Source of the DNA: Porphyromonadaceae bacterium UBA4277
GTDB lineage: Bacteria; Bacteroidota; Bacteroidia; Bacteroidales; Muribaculaceae
Assembly: GCA_002395965.1 (NCBI GenBank)
Contig: DGVT01000096.1
Coordinates: 10,957 to 26,066 of the forward strand
Direction: 5' to 3'
DNA length: 15,110 nt
Within the stretch, counting starts at the first letter, position 1; each line of letters begins with the position of its first letter. This document shows, piece by piece, positions 6,244 through 13,887 of the stretch. The notes beneath the pieces were generated by a model. That model searched no databases. It had not been told where the DNA came from and worked only from the letters and a program-made list of their open reading frames with translations. The position numbers were made by a program, and so were the translations under genes.

Positions 6244-8682
6244 TTAGTCGAAGGCGCCTTCCATCACCTCCTCATGAGTGCCGCCGGCATCACCGCCGCC
6301 GCCGCCACCGCCGCCGCCACGGTAGCCACTGCCAATGCGTCCCAGCTCGTCGTCGCATGGGTTATACCCTTTGGGGAACTTGAACTTTGTGTCTTGTGAG
6401 TAGGGCAGTTCGGCATCACGATAAACCTTCTGCAGGAACAATCCTAAAATAGGCAGTGCCGCCTCGGCACCTTGTCCCATTGCCGTGCTCACGAAGTGGA
6501 TGTAGCGTTCCTCGCCGCCGACCCACACACCGGTCACCAGCTCGGGGGTGAAGCCCATAAACCAGCCGTCGCTGTTGAAGTTGGTAGTACCGGTCTTGCC
6601 ACCTAACTCGGCGTGGATGTTGTATTGCGAGCGCAAGCGGCGACCCGTACCGGCATCCACCACGCTCATGAGCATGGTGAGCATCTTGTAGTAGGTGTCT
6701 TCGCTCATGATCTCGGTTTGCTGTCCGGTAAATTCAGCCACGATATTGCCCTTATTATCACAGATGCGAGTCACATACACCGGTTCGACGCGCATTCCAC
6801 CATTGGCAAATGCCGAGTAGGCGGCCACCATCTCACGCAGTGTGATTTCGCTCACACCCAGGCTCAGTGCCGGCACCGGCTCGAGATGGCTTGTAATGCC
6901 GAAGCTGTGCATCCAGTTAGCCAGCTCGCTGGGAGGGTACACCTCGTAGCCCTGCTGCTCGATCCAGTTGGGTGATGTCCCCTTCATGAATCCAGCCGAG
7001 ATAGAGTTGATAGAGCTCGTCAGTGCCGACTTGAGCGACATGGTGCCTCCCACGCCGCGCGGGTTCCACACCTCACGGTACCAGTGAATGTTAGGCGCAC
7101 CGCCCGGGCGCACCGAGCAGGGCGTCAGGCCGAAGTCGTTAACGGCCTTCGAATAGACAAACGGCTTCACTGTAGAGCCAATCTGACGGCGTCCCGTTGC
7201 CACCATGTCATACTTGAAGAAGCGGAAGTCGGGGCCGCCCACATAGGCCTTGACATAGCCGGTGACCGGGTCCATCGACATCATTGCGCAACGCAGGAAC
7301 GACTTGGTGTAGAGCAGCGAGTCGAGCGGGCTCATGCGTGTTTCATATTCCCCATCATAGCTGAAGAGCTTCATGTCGGTGGGGGTGCGGAAGTTGCTCA
7401 TGATTTCGGCCTCGCTCTTGCCGGCTTTCTTGAGCACACGGTAGCGCTCGGTGCGCTTGATGGCATTATTGATGAGTGCCTGCTTGCCGGCAGCCGAGAT
7501 TTCCTGCCTGTTGTTGGTGTAAGGGTTCTTCGTGCCGCCGCGCTCACGCAAGAAGGCCGGTTGCAGCGTTTTAGACATGTGCTGCTTGACGGCTTGTTCG
7601 GCATACTCCTGCATGTGGGCATCGATGGTAGTGTAGATTTTCAGGCCGTCGCTGTAGATGTCGTAGTTTGAGCCGTCGGCTTTCTTATTCTTGTTGCACC
7701 ACCCGAAAAGCGGATTATTGACCCATGCGGCCGAGTCATCGACATAGGCCTGCCGGTTCCACTTCGGGTAGTTCTTCTCTTCGGGTTTCTTAGCCATCAT
7801 CACGCGCCTCAGCTCCTCGCGGAAGTATGGGGCCAAGCCGTCGTTGTGGTCAACGCGGTTATAGTTGAGCACAAGAGGCAGTTGCTTGGTGGCCTCGCAG
7901 TCGGCATGACTGATGAAACCGGCTTTTTCCATCTGCTCGAGCACCACGTTGCGGCGCTCGCGTGTGCGCTCGTTGTGGCGCAGTGGGTTATAGTACGACG
8001 GGTTTTTGCACATTCCCACCAGTGTAGCACTCTCCTGCAGGTTGAGCTGCGAGGGGTCTTTACCGAAATAGACAAAGGCCGCCGTCTTGATGCCCACGGC
8101 ATTGTTCAGGAAGTCAAACTGGTTGAAATACATCTTGATGATTTCATCCTTGGTGTAATAGCGCTCGAGCTTGATGGCGATAATCCACTCGATGGGTTTC
8201 TGCAGCGCACGCTCAAAGATGTTGCTCGACTCGGGCGAGTAGAGCTGCTTGGCCAGCTGCTGTGTGATGGTGCTACCGCCGCCGGCACTCTTCTGCCCCA
8301 TGATCACACGCTTCACGATGGCGCGCCCCAATGCCTTCACGTCGATACCCGAGTGGTTGGTAAATCGTGCATCCTCGGTAGCAATCAGGGCATCGCTCAA
8401 GTGTTTCGACAGCTGGTCGTAGTCCACATACACACGATTTCCCTTGCTGCGATAGTAGCGTCCCATTTCCTCGCCGCCGGCGGCATAGATTGTCGAGGCA
8501 AACTTGTCGGTGGGGTTCTTCAGCTGGTCGATGGCAGGCATATAGCCTATCACACCATTATAGATGAGAATAAACAGCAGTAGCAACAATGCCATGACCG
8601 AGGCAAATGTCCACCACATCCGTTTAACTATCTGTGCGTTGCGCTGTAAGCGTGCAGCGCGTTTGCTCTTGTTGTTAGTCAT
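6244..8682 (-). CDS. mrcA: Bifunctional penicillin-binding protein 1A
   Basis: A class A PBP, anchored in the inner membrane, that polymerises lipid II (glycosyltransferase 51) and cross-links peptides (transpeptidase) in the periplasm. I start at 8682 (812 residues, MTNNKSKRAA) rather than the upstream ATG at 8790: the longer version adds 36 residues with no domain character and would begin upstream of the promoter element at 8746-8753. Visible: basic cytoplasmic tail, membrane helix 24-46, GT51 motifs EDARFTNHSG (catalytic Glu103), GGSTITQQLAKQL (135-147), QKPIEWIIAIKLE (161-173), and transpeptidase motifs SxxK (Ser503-Lys506), SxN (Ser557-Asn559) and KTG (696-698). Oddities: the C-terminus has a run of nine glycines (789-797) before an acidic end, and the usual RKxxE motif reads QKPIE. 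The methyltransferase gene follows 34 nt later. Confidence 0.95.
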   Translation of the reverse strand: MTNNKSKRAARLQRNAQIVKRMWWTFASVMALLLLLFILIYNGVIGYMPAIDQLKNPTDKFASTIYAAGGEEMGRYYRSKGNRVYVDYDQLSKHLSDALIATEDARFTNHSGIDVKALGRAIVKRVIMGQKSAGGGSTITQQLAKQLYSPESSNIFERALQKPIEWIIAIKLERYYTKDEIIKMYFNQFDFLNNAVGIKTAAFVYFGKDPSQLNLQESATLVGMCKNPSYYNPLRHNERTRERRNVVLEQMEKAGFISHADCEATKQLPLVLNYNRVDHNDGLAPYFREELRRVMMAKKPEEKNYPKWNRQAYVDDSAAWVNNPLFGWCNKNKKADGSNYDIYSDGLKIYTTIDAHMQEYAEQAVKQHMSKTLQPAFLRERGGTKNPYTNNRQEISAAGKQALINNAIKRTERYRVLKKAGKSEAEIMSNFRTPTDMKLFSYDGEYETRMSPLDSLLYTKSFLRCAMMSMDPVTGYVKAYVGGPDFRFFKYDMVATGRRQIGSTVKPFVYSKAVNDFGLTPCSVRPGGAPNIHWYREVWNPRGVGGTMSLKSALTSSINSISAGFMKGTSPNWIEQQGYEVYPPSELANWMHSFGITSHLEPVPALSLGVSEITLREMVAAYSAFANGGMRVEPVYVTRICDNKGNIVAEFTGQQTEIMSEDTYYKMLTMLMSVVDAGTGRRLRSQYNIHAELGGKTGTTNFNSDGWFMGFTPELVTGVWVGGEERYIHFVSTAMGQGAEAALPILGLFLQKVYRDAELPYSQDTKFKFPKGYNPCDDELGRIGSGYRGGGGGGGGGDAGGTHEEVMEGAFD

Positions 8683-8745
8683 AGTGCGCGTTCTTAGGGG
8701 TTTGTACACACAGCAAGCGACACACGTTGTGCGCCTACGATTTTG

Positions 8746-8779
8746 CAAAAGTACATAAAAAACTCGGGATTTTCTGCAA
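8746..8779 (-). promoter_or_regulatory. Promoter of the PBP1A gene
   Basis: On the minus strand TACTTTTG (8746-8753) matches TAnnTTTG; a partial -33 (TTG, 8777-8779) lies 23 nt upstream. The leader to the chosen ATG would be about 60 nt. The -7 overlaps a perfect 10-bp palindrome TTTTGCAAAA (8741-8750). GCAAAA (8787-8792) and TTTTGC (8813-8818) form a looser inverted pair upstream. Confidence 0.55.
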
Positions 8780-8857
8780 GTATGTTGCAAAAAGGCTAAT
8801 TATACTTCGTTCTTTTGCACTATCGAGCATTATTGAGCGCTTTTTCGATTATTATTT

Positions 8858-8888
8858 TTTGATAATTATGATAAATCTGCTATCTTTG
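8858..8888 (+). promoter_or_regulatory. Promoter of the GH97-phosphodiesterase unit
   Basis: TTTG (8858-8861), 19 nt spacer, TATCTTTG (8881-8888): an exact match to the Bacteroidota primary sigma-factor consensus, about 60 nt before the ATG at 8951. It is divergent from the PBP1A promoter across the 268-nt intergenic region 8683-8950. Confidence 0.75.
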
Positions 8889-8950
8889 CAATACCTTAAA
8901 CTTTAGGTTTTATACATCCCAATCAATGAAAAATAAAAGGCAATAAGATA

Positions 8951-11113
8951 ATGAAAAAACTATTATTAATGATGTTGGCAACCTTAATGTTGCCGGTTGT
9001 GCTGTCGGCACATGAGCAAACGGTGGCCTCGCCCGATGGCGGTGTGGTGGTGGCATTTACCGTAGATAACGGCAGGCCCACCTACGAAGTCACGTTTCAT
9101 GGCAAGCAGGTGATAAAACCCAGCCGCTTAGGGCTTGACCTCGACAGCGAGAATGCCCGCCACGATTTTTCCGACGGCACTCCCACCTCGGCTATGAACA
9201 CCACATCGCTGACCGACGGTTTCACGCTGACCGACGTGGCCCGCTCGACGTTCGACGAGACATGGCAGCCGGTGTGGGGCGAGGAGAGCAACATCCGCAA
9301 CCACTATAACGAGATGGCTGTCACGCTCACGCAGCAGGCCTTCAACCGCTACATAGTGATACGCTTCCGCGTGTATGACGACGGCGTGGGCTTCCGCTAT
9401 GAATTTCCGGCGCAGAAAAACCTCAACTACTTCGTCATCAAGGAGGAGCGCACGCAGTTTGCCATGACCGGCGATCACATCGCCTGGTGGATTGCCGGCG
9501 ACTACGACACCGAAGAGTACCTCTACACCCGCTCGCGGCTGAGTGAGATACGCCGCCTGTTTCGCAGCACAGTGCTGTCGAACGCATCGCAGACGCAATT
9601 CAGCGACACCGGTGTGCAGACGGCACTGCAACTGAAGACCGACGACGGCATCTACATCAACCTGCACGAGGCGGCACTGGTAGATTACCCCTGTATGAGC
9701 CTGAATCTTGACGACCGCAACATGGTGTTTGAATCGTGGCTCACACCCGATGTGCAAGGCAAGAAAGGGTATATGCAGACGCCTTGCCACACTCCCTGGC
9801 GCACAATCATGGTCACCGACGACGCCCGCAAGGTGCTCGCCTCGCGCCTGATTCTCAACCTCAACGAGCCTTGTAAGATCGAGGACACCTCGTGGATTAA
9901 GCCCGTGAAATATGTGGGCGTGTGGTGGGAAATGATTAGCGGAGCCGGCGACTGGGCATATAGCAACGACGTGTATAGCGTGAAACTGGGCGAGACCGAC
10001 TATAGCCGGATGCGCCCCAGCGGCCGCCACAGCGCCAACAATGCCAACGTGCGCCGCTACATCGACTTTGCCGCCGAACATGGCTTCGACCAAGTGCTGG
10101 TCGAGGGATGGAACGAAGGCTGGGAAGACTGGTTCGGCAACTCCAAGGACTACGTCTTCGACTTTGTCACACCCTACCCCGACTTCGACATCAAGGCCCT
10201 GAACGACTATGCCCACAGCCGCGGCGTGAGGCTGATGATGCACCACGAGACGTCGTCGAGCGTGCGCAACTATGAGCGCCACCTCGAGGATGCCTACCGC
10301 CTCATGAACCATTATGGCTACAATGCCGTCAAGAGCGGCTATGTGGGAAACATCATTCCGCGTGGCGAACACCACTATGGGCAGTGGATGGTTAACCACT
10401 ACCAGCACTGTGTTGAGCTTGCTGCCAAGCACCACATCATGGTCAACGCACATGAGGCCGTGCGCCCCACCGGCCTGTGCCGCACCTGGCCCAACCTGAT
10501 AGGCAACGAGAGCGCGTTAGGCACCGAATACCAGGCCTTCAGCGGGACCAGGCCTGGCCACACCGCCATCCTGCCCTTCACACGACTGCAAGGTGGCCCC
10601 ATGGACTACACGCCGGGCATCTTCGAAATGAATATGTCAACATTCTCGCCCAACAATCACAACAAAGTGCTTTCGACCATCTGCGGCCAGCTTGCGCTGT
10701 ATGTGACCATGTACAGCCCGCTGCAAATGGCGGCCGACCTGCCACAGAACTACGAAAAGCACATGGACGCCTTCCAGTTTATCAAAGACGTGGCAGTGGA
10801 TTGGGACCGCTCGGTGTATCTTGAAGCCGAGCCAATGGAGTATATCACCATTGCCCGCAAGGAGAAAGGCGGCGAACGCTGGTTTATCGGCAACGTCACC
10901 GGCCAGAACGACTTTGACTCGGTCATCAAGCTCGACTTCCTGGACAAAGGACGCAAATATGAAGCTACAATCTATGCCGATGCCCAGGACGCCGACTATC
11001 GCACCAATCCGCACGCCTACACTATCACCAAGCGAAAAGTAGATGCCAAGACCGTGCTCAAGCTGCACTCGGCAGCGGCCGGAGGCTATGCCATCACCCT
11101 ACAACCACTATAA
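8951..11113 (+). CDS. GH97 alpha-glucosidase (SusB-like, secreted)
   Basis: A 720-residue glycoside hydrolase family 97 enzyme with a signal peptide (MKKLLLMMLATLMLPVVLSA, cut near residue 20), so periplasmic or exported. Domain order: N-terminal beta-sandwich (about 22-315), catalytic TIM barrel (about 316-600), C-terminal beta-domain (to 720). Using active-site residues of Bacteroides SusB as I recall them (E194, E391, E439, E508, E532), a constant shift of six places glutamates here at 188, 385, 433 (HHET), 502 (NAHE) and 526 (GTEY), all present. This predicts the inverting, alpha-glucoside-cleaving branch and not the retaining branch that uses an Asp nucleophile; glucan oligosaccharides are likely substrates. 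Full length, no disruption. It has its own consensus promoter and is followed 6 nt later by the phosphodiesterase gene; no susC/susD pair is in the window. Confidence 0.95.
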   Translation: MKKLLLMMLATLMLPVVLSAHEQTVASPDGGVVVAFTVDNGRPTYEVTFHGKQVIKPSRLGLDLDSENARHDFSDGTPTSAMNTTSLTDGFTLTDVARSTFDETWQPVWGEESNIRNHYNEMAVTLTQQAFNRYIVIRFRVYDDGVGFRYEFPAQKNLNYFVIKEERTQFAMTGDHIAWWIAGDYDTEEYLYTRSRLSEIRRLFRSTVLSNASQTQFSDTGVQTALQLKTDDGIYINLHEAALVDYPCMSLNLDDRNMVFESWLTPDVQGKKGYMQTPCHTPWRTIMVTDDARKVLASRLILNLNEPCKIEDTSWIKPVKYVGVWWEMISGAGDWAYSNDVYSVKLGETDYSRMRPSGRHSANNANVRRYIDFAAEHGFDQVLVEGWNEGWEDWFGNSKDYVFDFVTPYPDFDIKALNDYAHSRGVRLMMHHETSSSVRNYERHLEDAYRLMNHYGYNAVKSGYVGNIIPRGEHHYGQWMVNHYQHCVELAAKHHIMVNAHEAVRPTGLCRTWPNLIGNESALGTEYQAFSGTRPGHTAILPFTRLQGGPMDYTPGIFEMNMSTFSPNNHNKVLSTICGQLALYVTMYSPLQMAADLPQNYEKHMDAFQFIKDVAVDWDRSVYLEAEPMEYITIARKEKGGERWFIGNVTGQNDFDSVIKLDFLDKGRKYEATIYADAQDADYRTNPHAYTITKRKVDAKTVLKLHSAAAGGYAITLQPL

Positions 11114-11119
11114 ATTAAA

Positions 11120-12244
11120 ATGATTATGAAACGCTACGGATTATTACTTTGCACTATTGTGATTTCGCTCAACGCGCTGGCATGGAAGCCGGTGCTGGTG
11201 GGACATCGTGGTTGCAACATAGGTGTGGAGAACACCATCGAGGCCTTTGCCAACGGAGTTGATATCTACCACTACGACGGGCTGGAATGTGACGTGCGCG
11301 TCACCGCCGACGACAACTATGTCATCTCACACGACGAGTTCACCACGCGCCTGGGCGGCACGCTGATGGTTGCCGCTGCCACGCTCGAAGAGCTGCGTGC
11401 CGAAAAATACGTTCAGCAGCGCGGCGACAGCGTTTACACCGGTCACATCTGCACAGTCGAGGAGTTTCTCGACCTGTGCATCGAGAAAGACGTGTTCCCC
11501 ATTCTGGAGCTCAAGTGGAGCAACGGCATCAACAATAACGACATGAGCAAGTTTCGTGGCCTGGCAATGCTCGTCAGGCGCAAACGGCTCACCGATCGCG
11601 TCATTTTCCTGACGTCGATGCGCGACTGCCATGAGTTTATTCGTAACAACTACCCGGAGTTCCAGAGCCAGTGGCTGTGCAATGCCAACTGGGAGAAGCA
11701 TTGGCAGTGGTGCCAGCTGTGGCACATCATGCCCAGCATCTCGATGGGCAACTTCGACCAGGCTACCGTGCAGATGTTCAATGCCATGAGCCTGCCCGTG
11801 GCATGCTGGACGGTTGACAAGGTTGAAGACTGCGTGAATGCCTGCAAAATGGGGGCATACATGGTCACTACCAATAAGCTCGTTCGAGACTCGTTGCCCG
11901 AGATGCCCGAGCCGCAACTGTGCACCTACACTCGTCCCGTGCCTGTGGATTTAGGGAAAAAAGGCCCCGACGAGACCATCAGTCTGACAATGGGACAGGA
12001 ACTCTTTGTCGATGCCGTGAAGCACGGCTCGGTGGGAATAGGCTACTACCTTGATTGCGACACCACTTTCTTCCACGTCAGCTACGACATTGGCGAGCTG
12101 CCGCGAAATGTGATGCCCGGTGGCGACAAGCAGCGCATGCGCTACACACTGCGTCCTCGCCATGCCGGCACTACGGTGGTGACCGAAATAAAGTTGTTCC
12201 GCGGCGACGAGGATCGAGTGCCTCACACTGTAGTTGTCAATTAA
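11120..12244 (+). CDS. Secreted glycerophosphodiester phosphodiesterase with extra C-terminal domain
   Basis: A 374-residue GDPD family enzyme that would hydrolyse glycerophosphodiesters to glycerol-3-phosphate and an alcohol. A signal peptide (about 3-21, ending NALA) places it outside the cytoplasm; initiation at Met3 (11126) is equally possible. The catalytic set is complete: HRG (29-31), ENTIEAF with Glu37 and Asn38, ECDVR with Glu56 and Asp58, SHDE with His71, LELK (129-132) and CWTVD near 229-233. The barrel ends at about 262. The remaining 110 residues form a separate beta-rich region (DETISLTMGQELFVDAV ... HAGTTVVTEIKLFRG ... VVVN) whose pattern recalls chagasin-like (I42) Ig-fold inhibitors; that is inference. 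It starts 6 nt after the GH97 stop and must share its transcript. Confidence 0.93.
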   Translation: MIMKRYGLLLCTIVISLNALAWKPVLVGHRGCNIGVENTIEAFANGVDIYHYDGLECDVRVTADDNYVISHDEFTTRLGGTLMVAAATLEELRAEKYVQQRGDSVYTGHICTVEEFLDLCIEKDVFPILELKWSNGINNNDMSKFRGLAMLVRRKRLTDRVIFLTSMRDCHEFIRNNYPEFQSQWLCNANWEKHWQWCQLWHIMPSISMGNFDQATVQMFNAMSLPVACWTVDKVEDCVNACKMGAYMVTTNKLVRDSLPEMPEPQLCTYTRPVPVDLGKKGPDETISLTMGQELFVDAVKHGSVGIGYYLDCDTTFFHVSYDIGELPRNVMPGGDKQRMRYTLRPRHAGTTVVTEIKLFRGDEDRVPHTVVVN

Positions 12245-12268
12245 CGCAAGTTCGACGGAATATACAAA

Positions 12269-12300
12269 GCCGCAATGCGCTTCATTACACGCATTGCGGC
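12269..12300 (+). terminator. Strong 11-bp hairpin after the phosphodiesterase gene
   Basis: GCCGCAATGCG (12269-12279) and CGCATTGCGGC (12290-12300) are a perfect inverted repeat with a 10-nt loop, starting 25 nt after the stop. On the plus strand only TCAGTTT follows; on the minus strand TTTGTATATT follows directly, so it could serve both convergent units. Confidence 0.65.
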
Positions 12301-12315
12301 TCAGTTTCTGCCTAA

Positions 12316-12337
12316 ATCAGCCTGCATTCAGGCTGAT
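12316..12337 (-). terminator. Second hairpin between convergent genes
   Basis: ATCAGCCTG (12316-12324) and CAGGCTGAT (12329-12337) form a perfect 9-bp stem with a 4-nt loop, 33 nt beyond the end of the capsid-like gene. On the minus strand TTTAGG follows, a short T tract. It is unlike the neighbouring 11-bp hairpin in sequence. Confidence 0.55.
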
Positions 12338-12369
12338 GGTTGATTATTGCTGCTAATGGCTACGTGCTG

Positions 12370-13758
12370 TTATCGCTGCACGATGCGCATGTGGGCATTG
12401 GGATAGCGCAGCACGAGACAGCTGGCTTCGGTGAGCACAAGGGCGTCAACGTTTCTCAGTCCGCTCGACTTGAGGTTGAGGCTCTCGGTGCTGAATGGCA
12501 CATGGCTGTACTTCTGCAAGTACTCGGGGTCGATGACCATTCCGCACTCTTCCATTCCACACTCGTCGAAGATCTCGCTCAGCAGCAGATACAGCGTGCC
12601 AAACTTACTTCTCACCTCAGTGAAGTCGATGCCCCACTTGCTCACCGTGTCGTGGCTGGTGACCACACGGGTATAGTCGAGCTTGTTGAGCATGCCAATG
12701 AGCTTGCTGCCACCTATGAGCACCTTGCGCTTGCTGCCCTTGTTGCCGGTGAAGGCCCTGCGCATGAGTTCCACGAGTTGGTCGCCGTCCATGTTGTCGC
12801 TGTAGCGGAATGTGCGTCCGGCCTGATACCAAATGCCACCGGTGAACATAATATTCTCCTTCTTCTCGGGATCCCACAAGCTGCGTTTCACACCGAAGAG
12901 GAACGACTTCTCCATGCCCAGGCGCATATCATAGATTGCGGCCTCTTCCTGGTCGCTCATGTTCCAGTTCACTTCTTTGTTGGCAAGACGCTGGAGGGTG
13001 CTTTGCTCCACTTGCATCTTGAAGATCTGGCAGAAGTTCTGCATCTTTTGCGGCATGGCCTCAAATTGCGGCGACATTACGTCGAGTTCGCTGGCCGCAC
13101 GGCCCATGCGTATCAGTGTGGTCTCCGACGGGATGCTGGGCATGCAACCTTCCACATCGCCTATTTTCTTGCCGTTGACGGCCATCACGCCCAGGCCGTT
13201 TTGCGAGTCGCGATCGGTGACATAGAGCACCAGCTCATTCTCGCTGGGCGTGGTGCCGTCGCTCTCATAGCCCATTATGCCCTGCACAAGTATTGTGTCG
13301 CTCGGGTCGAAGATGTAGTCCTTGTCGGTGTGCAGATACACCTTGGTGGATGCACCGGGCGACACAGTGTCGGGACAGTCATAGTCGTCGGTAAGTGTTG
13401 CGCTGGTGTCCTTGGTATCCACGCCATAGTAGTCAACAATCATCGAACCGGCATGCTTGCTGCCGGCATGGCGCGAGAGTTGGTCGATGGGCGTGGCCAT
13501 TGGGCGGATTTTCACTATCTGGCGGTCGATCTCGTTGAGGAGCAGACTGGGCGACGCTTCTCGGGTGAGGTCGGTGGTGAGTGGCTCACCGCTCACATGC
13601 TTGCCGCCGGCCACACCGGGAATGACGGCGGCCGTCAGAACGCCGGCTTCGCCGGCATGATAGGCGATGATGGCCACGCACACGATGATGAGCGACAGCA
13701 CCACCACTTCGGGGTTGCGTTGCAACCACTTAACGATTTTCACAAACTTGTCTTTCAT
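12370..13758 (-). CDS. Membrane-anchored SU10/DUF5309-type major capsid-like protein
   Basis: A 462-residue protein whose main part reads as an HK97-fold capsid protein of the SU10/DUF5309 type. Landmarks match family order as I recall it: IVKIRPMATPIDQL followed by GSKHAGS (81-105) at the N-arm; NFCQIFKMQVEQSTLQ (241-256) followed by a long helix with MRLGMEKSFLFG (278-289); GGIWY (307-311); a helix then KVLIGGSKLIGMLN (345-358); SKFGTLYLL (384-392); VIDPEYL; and the C-terminal PFSTESLNLKSSG (421-433) with a final strand. Residues 1-16 are basic and 17-35 are a hydrophobic helix (VVVLSLIIVCVAIIAYHAG), predicting an inner-membrane anchor with the rest in the periplasm. Phage capsid proteins lack this. 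The sequence from about residue 40 (LTAAVIPGVAGG) looks like a normal capsid start, as if the anchor had been added in front. Frame intact, GC like neighbours. It follows a small acidic-protein gene after 129 AT-rich bases. Confidence 0.75.
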   Translation of the reverse strand: MKDKFVKIVKWLQRNPEVVVLSLIIVCVAIIAYHAGEAGVLTAAVIPGVAGGKHVSGEPLTTDLTREASPSLLLNEIDRQIVKIRPMATPIDQLSRHAGSKHAGSMIVDYYGVDTKDTSATLTDDYDCPDTVSPGASTKVYLHTDKDYIFDPSDTILVQGIMGYESDGTTPSENELVLYVTDRDSQNGLGVMAVNGKKIGDVEGCMPSIPSETTLIRMGRAASELDVMSPQFEAMPQKMQNFCQIFKMQVEQSTLQRLANKEVNWNMSDQEEAAIYDMRLGMEKSFLFGVKRSLWDPEKKENIMFTGGIWYQAGRTFRYSDNMDGDQLVELMRRAFTGNKGSKRKVLIGGSKLIGMLNKLDYTRVVTSHDTVSKWGIDFTEVRSKFGTLYLLLSEIFDECGMEECGMVIDPEYLQKYSHVPFSTESLNLKSSGLRNVDALVLTEASCLVLRYPNAHMRIVQR

Positions 13759-13887
13759 GACGAATTAAATTTAAGTTACTAAAAAATAAACAATTAGCTA
13801 TAAAATTCCTTCCTTGTCACTTTTATTAACGAGTTAACTTTCTCCTTAACCCTTACAACTTATTACTTTACCCTTATTAGCTTCGAT
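13759..13887. repeat. AT-rich spacer with degenerate TTA/CCCTTA repeats
   Basis: The 129-nt gap between the small gene and the capsid-like gene is AT-rich and contains irregular repeats of the type TTAACCCTTA, TTACCCTTA and ACTTATTACTTTA (about 13845-13877). No TAnnTTTG promoter or hairpin is found on the minus strand, so the downstream gene probably depends on the promoter at 14250. Confidence 0.45.

Noticed and set aside
8683..8790. N-terminal extension of PBP1A from the ATG at 8790
   Set aside because: It would start upstream of the TACTTTTG promoter element, and the added 36 residues (Cys/Arg-rich) do not resemble a PBP N-terminus; the basic tail plus membrane helix begins properly at 8682.
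9128..10453. 441-codon minus-strand frame across the GH97 gene
   Set aside because: Shadow of GH97; the sense frame has signal peptide, all catalytic glutamates and a consensus promoter.
12340..13782. 480-codon plus-strand open frame opposite the capsid-like gene, longer than the sense gene
   Set aside because: The composition is that of an antisense shadow (many His, Ala, Val) and no motif is seen; the minus strand has a membrane helix and ordered capsid-family landmarks, and matching terminators and promoter.
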